Source of the DNA: JAGLYP01 sp034659435
GTDB lineage: Bacteria; Patescibacteriota; Patescibacteriia; Patescibacteriales; UBA12075
Length of the DNA stretch: 6,038 nucleotides
Reading direction: 5' to 3'
NCBI GenBank assembly: GCA_034659435.1
Contig: JAYEHJ010000002.1
Coordinates: 1-6,038 of the forward strand
Below the pieces are notes generated by a model. It had not been told where the DNA came from. It was given only the letters and a program-made list of their open reading frames with translations, and did not search any database. Shown in pieces: positions 1 to 6,017 of the stretch; position 1 is the first letter of the stretch; each line of letters starts with the position of its first letter. A program made the translations under genes and the position numbers.

Positions 1-195
1 TTTTACTAATATTAAAAATAAAACAGTTATTTTTGGGTGTGTAAAAAATTAATATATATTGTTTAAAACCAGAGTATATTTCAGTGTATAAAGTTAATTT
101 TTTTAAAATTAATAAACTAAGCACAAATAAAACACATTTAAAATATAGAATAATAACAGGATATTAACAGGTTTATTTGGCGCTTATATTATAAT
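1..195. other. AT-rich non-coding stretch downstream of tsaD
   Basis: This end of the window is about 18% G+C by hand count and has no open frame of useful length or recognisable RNA gene. It lies just past the tsaD stop codon, so it is the 3' flank of that gene. It contains a perfect A/T-only inverted repeat (8-base arms at 94-101 and 105-112 around a 3-base T loop) and two copies of AACAGG near 155-171. The hairpin has no G:C pairs and is a weak terminator candidate at best. I see nothing else here. Confidence 0.6.
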
Positions 196-1278
196 TTAAA
201 ATTCTAAATTACAATCCACTTGTAAACTATTCCAAGGTGTAAATTCATCGCGTAAAAACTTAAAATATCCGGCTGCCGCAATCATTGCCGCGTTATCAGT
301 GGTATATTTTAAATCAGGCATGCTGAATTTAAAATTATTTTTTAAAACTTGTTTTTTGAGTTGTTTTCGCAGTTCTTTATTGGCAGATACCCCGCCTGCA
401 AGCATTATTGTTTTAGCGTTAAATTTAATTGCCGAGCTAATAGTTTTTTTAATTAAAACATCAATTATTGCCTGCTGAAATTCAACGCAATATTCAGGAA
501 TTTTATCTCTCCAGTTTTTATCCCCTTCTAACGCGTAACGAATAGCAGTCTTTAATCCTGAAAAAGAAAAATCAAAATTATCAGAATTAATCATTGGACG
601 AGGTAGCCGGATTTCGGATTTCAGATTTCGGATTTCAGATTTATTTATAATTTGCGCGGCTTTAGCTGAAATAACGGGTCCGCCGGGGTACCCAATTCCC
701 ATCATTTTTGCAGCTTTATCAAAAGCTTCACCCGCAGCGTCATCCCGAGTCTCTCCAATAGTCTTGAACTTACCATAACCATCCATTAAAATCAACATAG
801 TGTGTCCTCCGGAAACCGTTAAAATAATAGCCGGAAATTTAATATTTGTGTTGTGAGTTTTGTGTTGTGAGTTGTGAGAATTAATAAAATTCGCGTAAAT
901 ATGCCCTTCTATATGATTAACTCCGATAAGCGGAATATTCCACGCGTAAGCTAATGATTTAGCAGTCTCAATTCCTGTAACTAAAGAAGTAATTAACCCC
1001 GGTCCAATAGTAACGGCAATCGCGTTTAACTCAGGTTTTTTTTTATTTAAGCCGGCTATTTCCAAAACTTTGTTTATTACCGGCAAAATATTTAAAACAT
1101 GCTCGCGCGCCGCTATTTCCGGCACCACGCCGCCGTATTTTTTATGTATTTCAATTTGTGATGAAATAATATTGGATAAAACTCGCACAGACGCAAGATT
1201 TTGCGTCTCTACTGTTTTTCCCTCAACAACTGCCGCCGCGGTTTCATCACAGCTTGTTTCAATTCCCAGTATTTTCAT
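196..1278 (-). CDS. tsaD: tRNA N6-adenosine threonylcarbamoyltransferase TsaD (Kae1/Gcp/YgjD family)
   Basis: TsaD is the catalytic subunit that moves the threonylcarbamoyl group from threonylcarbamoyl-AMP to A37 of ANN-decoding tRNAs in the cytoplasm, working with TsaB and TsaE, which are not in this window. The 360-residue product opens with the family signature MKILGIETSCDET. It has the metal-binding HIEGH motif (His122, His126), SGGHT at 156-160, GETRDDAAGEAFDK at 175-188, the LAGGVSAN nucleotide-binding loop at 293-300 and TTDNAAMIA near the C-terminus (Asp328). I place the start at 1278. The frame stays open to an ATG at 1440, but those 54 extra codons are a transposase remnant plus repeat sequence, and TsaD proteins normally start at MxILGIETS. 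The protein is about 20 residues longer than the usual 335-345, explained by two repeat-derived insertions at about residues 133-145 and 213-224, both in loops that vary in the family. All key residues remain, so it is probably active. No Shine-Dalgarno sequence precedes the ATG. Confidence 0.95.
   Translation of the reverse strand: MKILGIETSCDETAAAVVEGKTVETQNLASVRVLSNIISSQIEIHKKYGGVVPEIAAREHVLNILPVINKVLEIAGLNKKKPELNAIAVTIGPGLITSLVTGIETAKSLAYAWNIPLIGVNHIEGHIYANFINSHNSQHKTHNTNIKFPAIILTVSGGHTMLILMDGYGKFKTIGETRDDAAGEAFDKAAKMMGIGYPGGPVISAKAAQIINKSEIRNLKSEIRLPRPMINSDNFDFSFSGLKTAIRYALEGDKNWRDKIPEYCVEFQQAIIDVLIKKTISSAIKFNAKTIMLAGGVSANKELRKQLKKQVLKNNFKFSMPDLKYTTDNAAMIAAAGYFKFLRDEFTPWNSLQVDCNLEF
608..642. 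repeat. Heptamer tandem repeat (ATTTCGG/ATTTCAG) inside tsaD
   Basis: Four heptamers alternate as ATTTCGG, ATTTCAG, ATTTCGG, ATTTCAG at 611-638, flanked by partial units. Because three heptamers make 21 bases, the tsaD strand reads a 7-residue peptide period, KSEIRNL then KSEIRLP, at about residues 213-224. In other TsaD proteins this site, between the GGP-x-IS segment and LPRPM, is a variable loop. The array therefore looks like simple-repeat sequence accommodated in-frame rather than a domain. Confidence 0.85.
845..878. repeat. Heptamer tandem repeat (TTGTGAG family) inside tsaD
   Basis: The plus strand reads TTTGTGTTGTGAG, then TTTTGTGTTGTGAG, then TTGTGAG, a 14-base period built from heptamers. 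On the coding strand it is AACTCAC/AACACAA and encodes the low-complexity run NSHNSQHKTHNTN (residues 133-145). That run sits between the metal-binding HIEGH motif and the SGGHT strand, where the family has a short variable loop. The AACTCAC unit matches the AACTCAT units beside the scaffold gap at 4407-4431, which suggests one repeat family. Confidence 0.85.
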
Positions 1279-1299
1279 AGGTTGAATAAATAATAACAA

Positions 1300-1416
1300 A
1301 TAATTTAAAGATTTTCTAGGACGATTATTTAATTTTTCCTGAATGATATAAGTATCCTTATTTGTTACTTTAGACAAATTTGCCTTTTTAGGCAAGTACT
1401 GCCGCACCAGCTTATT
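1300..1416 (-). pseudogene. IS30-family transposase, C-terminal remnant
   Basis: The minus-strand frame running into tsaD encodes NKLVRQYLPKK, 17 residues, then LNNRPRKSLNY. This is the hallmark C-terminus of IS30-family DDE transposases, which end NGLIRQYFPKK, 17 residues, LNNRPRKTL, followed by a TPxE segment; I compared with the family from memory. Only about 39 residues survive. The catalytic DDE core is gone, since the sequence leaves the family just before NKL where the last catalytic Glu should lie. The expected TPxE tail is replaced by LLLFIQP running straight into the tsaD ATG. The LVRQYLP codons are G/C-richer than the surroundings, in keeping with acquired DNA. It is not functional and probably marks an old insertion upstream of tsaD, whose promoter may lie within it. 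The break lies where a dispersed repeat begins. Confidence 0.85.
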
Positions 1417-1500
1417 TGGGAATTTAAAACAAACTGGCATTCGGCGGCAGTCCCATTAAATGTGTTCATACAGAGGGTTTACAAATTCCCCAAATAGCAT
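1398..1500. repeat. Nested imperfect inverted repeats between tsaD and the redox gene
   Basis: Two inverted repeats interlock here. ACTGCCGC at 1398-1405 is perfectly complementary to GCGGCAGT at 1444-1451. A longer imperfect pair has its left arm at 1409-1430 (core ATTTGGGAATTT) and its right arm at 1477-1499 (core AAATTCCCCAAAT), differing mainly by small insertions. The segment between the long arms contains the dispersed repeat. The arrangement could be the edge of a small non-autonomous element, or debris from the transposase insertion. No target-site duplication is evident. Confidence 0.5.
1430..1455. repeat. Dispersed intergenic repeat, copy 1
   Basis: The 26 bases CAAACTGGCATTCGGCGGCA followed by GTCCCA match 2789-2814 at 23 of 26 positions, in the same orientation. 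Both copies lie in intergenic DNA, and the minus strand of each reads WD(C/Y)RRMPVC in one frame. This copy abuts the broken end of the IS30 remnant and supplies the ATG at 1440 that falsely extends tsaD. Confidence 0.7.
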
Positions 1501-1506
1501 TAAAAT
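1478..1506 (+). promoter_or_regulatory. Putative sigma70-type promoter for the thioredoxin/DsbD-like gene
   Basis: TTTACA at 1478-1483 and TAAAAT at 1501-1506 are each one base from the -35 and -10 consensus and are separated by 17 bases. An overlapping perfect TATAAT at 1506-1511 lacks a partner at proper spacing. Transcription would begin around 1513, leaving a short A/T-only leader before the ATG at 1533. In DNA this AT-rich such matches arise by chance, so this is tentative. Confidence 0.4.
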
Positions 1507-1532
1507 ATAATAAAGAATTAATAAAAAAATAT

Positions 1533-2786
1533 ATGAAAAAAATATTATTTATTATAAATTTTTTTATTTTTTGTTTTAGCCCTGTTTTCGCGCAGACAAG
1601 CGCGCAAGACAAGATTAATCTTTATTTTTTTTATGGAAACGACTGTCCGCATTGCGAAAAGGAAGATTTTTTTTTAAAAAAATTGGAGCAAGAAAATAAA
1701 AATATTGAAGTTTTTCGCTATGAAACATGGCGTAATAAAGAAAATCAGGAATTTTTAACTAAGCTTGGACAAGAGCTGGGCATTGCAATCCGCGGCGTTC
1801 CAATATTGATAATAGGCGATCAAACAGTTACAGGTTATTATAATGATGAAATTACAGGTAAAAAAATTAAAAATATAATTAATGAATATGCGGAAACAGG
1901 ATGTGATGATGTTGTAGCTCATGTTATTCATGGAAAAAATATTCCGGAAACTTGCGCGCATGGCTGCGAACCAGATGATAGCGAATGTATTCATAATTGC
2001 GGATGTAGCGCGGATTTGAATAATGAGCAAAAAATCGGCAACACGGTTGCGGTGCCTATTTTGGGTGAAATCAATCCGCAAAATTTTTCTTTGCCGATTT
2101 TAACAATCATAATGGCGGCGATTGACGGCTTCAACCCTTGCGCGATGTGGGTGCTTTTATTTTTAATTAATTTGCTTTTTAACGTGAAAAATAAATTTAA
2201 AATGTGGACGCTTGGCTTGGCTTTTTTAATTTCGTCCGCTGCTGTTTATTATTTGTTTTTAGCGGCATGGCTGAATGTGATTTTGTTTATGGGTTTTGTT
2301 TTCTTGATTCGCCTGCTTATTGCAGGGGTCGCGATTGCGAGCGGAGCATATCATTTGCGGGATTATTTTAAAAATCGCAATCAAACATGCAAAGTAACAG
2401 GAAACGAAAGCAGGCAAAAGGTTTTTAAGAAATTGCGCAAAATCGTTTTGGAGGAAAAATTTATTTTTGCTCTGTTTGGAATAATAATTTTAGCTTGTAT
2501 GGTTAATATAGTTGAGCTTTTATGCTCGGCAGGCATTCCGGCCGTGTATGTGCCTATTTTAACTTTGGCCAATCTGCCTGTTTGGCAATTTTACGCTTAT
2601 TTGTTTTTATATGTTTTAGTGTTTTTACTGGATGATTTAATTATATTTTTTATAGCAATGAAAACCTTGCGCTTAAAAGCGTCCAGTTCAAAATACACGC
2701 GCTATTCCGGCCTAATAGGCGGAATAACCCTCGTTATAATAGGATTGTTATTAATGTTTAAGCCGGGGTGGCTGATGTTTGGGTAG
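1533..2786 (+). CDS. Exported thioredoxin-fold / CcdA-DsbD-like membrane fusion protein
   Basis: The 417-residue protein has three parts. A signal peptide (1-20, cleavage likely after VFA) leads to an extracytoplasmic thioredoxin/glutaredoxin-like domain with a CPHC active site (Cys38, Cys41) and a GVP cis-proline loop at 88-90. A Cys/His-rich linker follows, with Cys124, 141, 145, 152, 156 and 158 and His130, 133, 143 and 154. The remainder (about 186-417) is a membrane domain of roughly six helices, with Cys203 in a NPCA motif in the first helix and Cys331 in ELLCSAGIPA at the end of the fourth. This matches the paired membrane cysteines of CcdA and DsbD, which pass electrons from cytoplasmic thioredoxin to an outside thiol domain. 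The likely role is supplying reductant to, or exchanging disulfides with, the fused thioredoxin domain. The electron direction and final partners cannot be read from sequence. The start fits the signal peptide; no Shine-Dalgarno sequence is present. No cytochrome c or disulfide-oxidase gene is adjacent. Confidence 0.85.
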   Translation: MKKILFIINFFIFCFSPVFAQTSAQDKINLYFFYGNDCPHCEKEDFFLKKLEQENKNIEVFRYETWRNKENQEFLTKLGQELGIAIRGVPILIIGDQTVTGYYNDEITGKKIKNIINEYAETGCDDVVAHVIHGKNIPETCAHGCEPDDSECIHNCGCSADLNNEQKIGNTVAVPILGEINPQNFSLPILTIIMAAIDGFNPCAMWVLLFLINLLFNVKNKFKMWTLGLAFLISSAAVYYLFLAAWLNVILFMGFVFLIRLLIAGVAIASGAYHLRDYFKNRNQTCKVTGNESRQKVFKKLRKIVLEEKFIFALFGIIILACMVNIVELLCSAGIPAVYVPILTLANLPVWQFYAYLFLYVLVFLLDDLIIFFIAMKTLRLKASSSKYTRYSGLIGGITLVIIGLLLMFKPGWLMFG

Positions 2787-2788
2787 GG

Positions 2789-2814
2789 CAAACCGGCATT
2801 CGGCGATAGTCCCA
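2789..2814. repeat. Dispersed intergenic repeat, copy 2
   Basis: CAAACCGGCATTCGGCGATA followed by GTCCCA matches 1430-1455 with three substitutions in 26 bases. It begins two bases after the stop codon of the redox gene. It is followed by a TATAAT at 2816-2821 with no recognisable -35, and then by the hairpin at 2824-2850. The two pieces may form one longer interspersed element. Confidence 0.7.
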
Positions 2815-2823
2815 ATATAATTT

Positions 2824-2850
2824 TTCTGCGAGACTAACGAGTGTCGAGAA
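2824..2850. repeat. REP-like bulged hairpin upstream of comM
   Basis: TTCTGCGAGAC (2824-2834) pairs with GTGTCGAGAA (2841-2850) around the loop TAACGA, with one bulged G and one G:G mismatch. No T-run follows on the plus strand, so it does not look like a standard terminator for the preceding gene. Its form, a short G/C-bearing palindrome in AT-rich intergenic DNA next to a dispersed repeat, resembles bacterial interspersed palindromic elements. Confidence 0.5.
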
Positions 2851-2887
2851 TGACAGAGGAAATAAATAAAAATTAAAAAAATATTTT

Positions 2888-4408
2888 ATGTCTTCAAGGG
2901 TTTTGTCAGCTGCGGTGATTGGCTTGGACGCGGAAATTGTTGAAGTGGAAGCCGATACCACGTCCGGTCAGCTTGGGACTTTCGCTGTTGTCGGATTGCC
3001 TGACGCTGCCGTGTCAGAATCGCGCGAAAGAGTGCGGACCGCGATTAATAATTCAGATTTTCCTTTCCCAAGGCGCAAAGTCGTTATCAATCTTGCTCCG
3101 GCGGATTTGCGAAAATATGGTCCAAGTTATGATTTGCCGATCGCGGTAAGTATTTTACTGTTGAAAGGCTTAATAATTTCGGATTTGGATTTTAAAAAAG
3201 CAATGTTTGTCGGTGAATTGGCTTTAAACGGCGATTTAAGGTCTGTGCATGGAATATTACCGATTGCGATTAAGGCCGCGGAGCTGGGAATGGAATATTT
3301 GTTTGTGCCAAAAAAAAACGCGCGCGAAGCCAAGCTGGTAAAAAATATTGAAGTAATTCCGGTGGAAAACATCAAGCAGTTGATCGCGCATTTGGATGAT
3401 AAAGAAAAAATAGCAGCGGCCGAGACAAGTAAATTTGATTTCCGCAACCAAAAAATTCAATTTGATATGGCGCATATCCGCGGACAGGAGCATGTAAAAA
3501 GAGCAATGGAAATATCTGCCGCGGGAGCGCATAACATGATGATGAGCGGCCCTCCGGGTTCCGGCAAAACTTTGATAGCCAGAACAATGCCTTCAATTTT
3601 GCCTGATTTAAAATTAAAAGAAGCTTTGGAAATTACCAAAATATATAGCGTATCCGGAGAGTTAAATTCCGGCGATTCTTTGGTTACCAGCCGCCCTTTT
3701 CGCTCGCCGCACCATACCGCCTCTGGATCCGCTTTGGTTGGAGGAGGCGCATGGCCTCGCCCTGGAGAAATTTCCTTGGCTCATCGCGGGGTTTTGTTTT
3801 TGGATGAATTCGGCGAATTTCCGCGGATGATTTTGGAAAATTTGCGCCAGCCCTTGGAAGACGGCATTATTAATATTAGCAGGGCTGCCGGCAATTTAAG
3901 CTTTCCGGCAAAATTTATTTTAATTGCCGCCATGAATCCCTGTCCTTGCGGTTATCTGGGTGATAAAGAAAAAAATTGCATTTGCTCGCAAATTCAGGTT
4001 ATGAATTATAAAAAGAAAATTTCAGGGCCGATTATTGACCGCATTGACATCCACATTGAAGTGCCTCGCGTAAAATTTGAAAAATTATCTGAAGTTGCGG
4101 GGGGCGAAAAATCAACAGATATAAAAATAAGAACTGAAAAAGCGCGGGAGATTCAAAAGCAAAGATTTAAAAATATTGAAATTTTAACCAATTCGGAAAT
4201 GAGTTCGGAAAACGTAAAGCAATTTTGCCAAATTGACAGCGCTTCAAAGCAGCTTTTAAAAAACGCTGTTGAGCAGATGCATTTGTCAGCCCGCGCTTAT
4301 TTTCGCGTTTTAAAGCTATCCCGCACGATAGCGGATTTATCAAAAGAAGAACAAATAAAAACCGCGCACATTGCAGAGGCCTTGCAGTATCGACCGAAAG
4401 ACACATAA
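2888..4408 (+). CDS. comM: ComM / YifB family Mg-chelatase-like AAA+ ATPase
   Basis: ComM is a hexameric AAA+ helicase that promotes branch migration when imported single-stranded DNA is recombined into the chromosome during natural transformation. The 506-residue product is full length for the family. It opens with VLSAAVIGLDA and an N-terminal ChlI/Lon-like domain (to about 170, with VGLPDAAVSESRERV at 35-49). The Mg-chelatase AAA+ module follows: Walker A GPPGSGKT at 221-228, the family motif RSPHHTASG at 272-280, Walker B GVLFLDEF at 301-308, sensor AAMNPCPCG at 347-355, and DRID with candidate arginine finger Arg385. Cys352, 354, 364 and 366 form the CPCG...CxC cluster common in this family. 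The C-terminal helical domain carries LSARAYFRVLKLSRTIADL (466-484). The ATG at 2888 fits the family N-terminus; no Shine-Dalgarno sequence precedes it. The stop codon overlaps a heptamer array, so the last few residues (RPKDT) may be repeat-derived. No other competence gene is visible. Confidence 0.93.
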   Translation: MSSRVLSAAVIGLDAEIVEVEADTTSGQLGTFAVVGLPDAAVSESRERVRTAINNSDFPFPRRKVVINLAPADLRKYGPSYDLPIAVSILLLKGLIISDLDFKKAMFVGELALNGDLRSVHGILPIAIKAAELGMEYLFVPKKNAREAKLVKNIEVIPVENIKQLIAHLDDKEKIAAAETSKFDFRNQKIQFDMAHIRGQEHVKRAMEISAAGAHNMMMSGPPGSGKTLIARTMPSILPDLKLKEALEITKIYSVSGELNSGDSLVTSRPFRSPHHTASGSALVGGGAWPRPGEISLAHRGVLFLDEFGEFPRMILENLRQPLEDGIINISRAAGNLSFPAKFILIAAMNPCPCGYLGDKEKNCICSQIQVMNYKKKISGPIIDRIDIHIEVPRVKFEKLSEVAGGEKSTDIKIRTEKAREIQKQRFKNIEILTNSEMSSENVKQFCQIDSASKQLLKNAVEQMHLSARAYFRVLKLSRTIADLSKEEQIKTAHIAEALQYRPKDT

Positions 4409-4431
4409 CTCGCAACTCATAACTCATAACT
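4407..4431. repeat. AACTCAT heptamer array truncated by the scaffold gap
   Basis: AACTCGC, AACTCAT, AACTCAT and a partial AACT run from 4407 up to the first N. The array starts within the comM stop codon. The unit matches the coding-strand AACTCAC units inside tsaD. It probably continues into the gap, and its repetitiveness is the simplest reason the assembly broke here. Confidence 0.75.
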
Positions 4432-4531
4432 NNNNNNNNNNNNNNNNNNNNNNNNNNNNNNNNNNNNNNNNNNNNNNNNNNNNNNNNNNNNNNNNNNNNN
4501 NNNNNNNNNNNNNNNNNNNNNNNNNNNNNNN
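4432..4531. other. Scaffold gap of 100 Ns
   Basis: Exactly 100 ambiguous bases separate comM from the lipoprotein gene. A round 100 is a usual placeholder for a gap of unknown size, so the true distance is uncertain, and the join itself rests on the scaffolding evidence. Any frame translated across the Ns, such as an extension upstream of the lipoprotein, is meaningless. Confidence 0.97.
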
Positions 4532-4559
4532 AGCAAGTATTCATAACATCACATATATT

Positions 4560-6017
4560 ATGCCTAAAAAAATAATAATTTTATTTACACTGCTAACAAC
4601 GGTTTTTTTTGTTAGCGGATGCGGTTTAAGCGGGGTTGACAACTCTGTAAAAAAATATATCAGACCGGTTACTTTAAATTATTGGCGCGTTTGGGACGGA
4701 CCGGATGATTTTGAGGAGATAATTAATACTTATGTGCGCATGCATCCTTTTGTTAGAATTAATTATCGCAAATTGCGCTATGAAGAATATGAGCAGGCTT
4801 TAATTGAAGCTTTTGCCACTGACAAGGGGCCGGATATTTTTTCTATTCATAATACCTGGACGGGAAAATATCAGCAAAAAGGCTTAATTGCCGCTATGCC
4901 TGAAAATATAAAGATGGCTTTTCCTGTTGTTAAAGGCTCTATTAAAAAAGAAGTGGAATGGCAATTAAGAGCTTCACCGATGCCGACTCCGCATAAAATT
5001 AAAAGCGAGTTTGTGGATGTGGTTTATGATGATGTTGTTATAATGTCGCAAGACAGCAGCGGCAAATATAAAGAAAATATTTTTGCTTTGCCGCTGTCAG
5101 TTGATACCTTGGCATTATATTATAATAAAGATCTGTTTAATAACGCCGGAATTGTATCCGCTCCCGAGTATTGGAATCGCGAGTTTCAGCAGGATATTAA
5201 AAAATTAACCAAGCAAAACAATAAAGGCGAAATCGTCCAATCCGGTGCTGCTTTGGGCGGAAGCGATAATATTGAAAGATTTACCGATATTTTATCTTTA
5301 CTGATGATGCAATCCGGCGCTGAAATGATGGATAAGAATAAAATTACTTTTCATCAAATTCCGGGCTCGTTTATTGATAAAAGTTATAATCCGGGCGCTG
5401 ACGCTTTGCGTTTTTATTCGGATTTTTCTAATCCGGCAAAAGAGGTTTACAGCTGGAACAATACAATGGAGAATTCTTTGAATATGTTTATCAATAATAA
5501 GCTCGCGATTATGTTTGGTTATTCTTATATGCTTCCTGAAATAAAAGCGCGAGCGCCAAAGTTAAATTTCGCGCTTGCGCCAATACCGCAGATTGAAAAT
5601 AATTCTTTTGATGTTAACTTCGCGAATTATTGGGTTGAATCTGTTTCCAGTAAAATTTTAACTAACGCCGATAACATCGCTAAAGGCGGCGGATACGCAC
5701 AGCAAAAACTTAGCACCGCATGGGATTTTGTTCGTTTTGCAACTGAGGCTAAATATGCGAAAACATATTTGGATAAAACAGGAAAACCAACGGCCCTGCG
5801 CGCGCTAATTGAAGAGCAAGGCGAAAATCCGGAATTGGCGATTTTTACCAATCAGCTTTTAACCGCGAAAAGTTGGTATAAGGGCGGTGATTCAAACGCT
5901 ATGGAATTGATTTTTAAAGAAATGGTAGACAGCGTAATCACTGGCCAAGTTGAATTAAGGGAGGCGATATATATGGCAGCCAGCAAAACACAGCAGACAG
6001 TGACTGTTTCTGATTAA
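4560..6017 (+). CDS. Extracellular solute-binding lipoprotein (ABC transporter family 1)
   Basis: This 485-residue protein resembles the MalE-type substrate-binding proteins that capture sugars or related solutes for ABC importers. It starts with a lipoprotein signal: two lysines, a hydrophobic stretch and the lipobox VSGC, with Cys21 as the expected lipid-anchored residue. Family features follow in order: YWRVWD at 41-46 and FEEIINTYVRMHP at 51-63 (first lobe strand and helix), ATDKGPDIF at 86-94, the hinge-type segment FALPLSVDTLALYYNKDLF at 175-193 then NNAGI, and MFINNKLAIMFGYSY at 309-323 leading into APIPQ. DFVRFAT and TGKPTALRALIEEQ lie near the C-terminus. The ATG at 4560 is chosen because it starts the signal peptide; the open frame upstream only crosses the gap. 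No permease or ATPase gene is visible, and the ligand cannot be inferred. The leader is A/T-rich without a Shine-Dalgarno sequence. Only 21 bases follow the stop. Confidence 0.85.
   Translation: MPKKIIILFTLLTTVFFVSGCGLSGVDNSVKKYIRPVTLNYWRVWDGPDDFEEIINTYVRMHPFVRINYRKLRYEEYEQALIEAFATDKGPDIFSIHNTWTGKYQQKGLIAAMPENIKMAFPVVKGSIKKEVEWQLRASPMPTPHKIKSEFVDVVYDDVVIMSQDSSGKYKENIFALPLSVDTLALYYNKDLFNNAGIVSAPEYWNREFQQDIKKLTKQNNKGEIVQSGAALGGSDNIERFTDILSLLMMQSGAEMMDKNKITFHQIPGSFIDKSYNPGADALRFYSDFSNPAKEVYSWNNTMENSLNMFINNKLAIMFGYSYMLPEIKARAPKLNFALAPIPQIENNSFDVNFANYWVESVSSKILTNADNIAKGGGYAQQKLSTAWDFVRFATEAKYAKTYLDKTGKPTALRALIEEQGENPELAIFTNQLLTAKSWYKGGDSNAMELIFKEMVDSVITGQVELREAIYMAASKTQQTVTVSD

Noticed and set aside
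1380..1395. Perfect 6-base hairpin TTGCCT-TTTT-AGGCAA as a terminator
   Set aside because: No T-run follows on either strand, and it lies within the transposase-derived codons, where it arises from the PKKAN coding sequence.
1279..1440. Upstream ATG at 1440 as the real tsaD start
   Set aside because: The added 54 residues match an IS30 transposase C-terminus and a dispersed repeat, while MKILGIETSCDET at 1278 is the canonical TsaD N-terminus.
2758..2961. Minus-strand 67-residue open frame across the intergenic region before comM
   Set aside because: It overlaps two confident genes on the other strand and is explained by the dispersed repeat read in reverse.
3176..3192. TTTCGGATTTGGATTTT in comM as another copy of the tsaD heptamer repeat
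   Set aside because: The match is short and reads as normal, non-periodic ComM sequence (ISDLDF), so it is most likely coincidence.
4371..4559. Longer start for the lipoprotein gene, in an open frame crossing the gap
   Set aside because: It overlaps the end of comM in another frame and passes through 100 Ns; the signal peptide with lipobox begins exactly at 4560.
5957..6017. AAGGGAGG followed 8 bases later by ATG, suggesting a small internal gene
   Set aside because: It is in-frame with the lipoprotein and would yield only 14 residues ending at the same stop; the motif is part of coding sequence.
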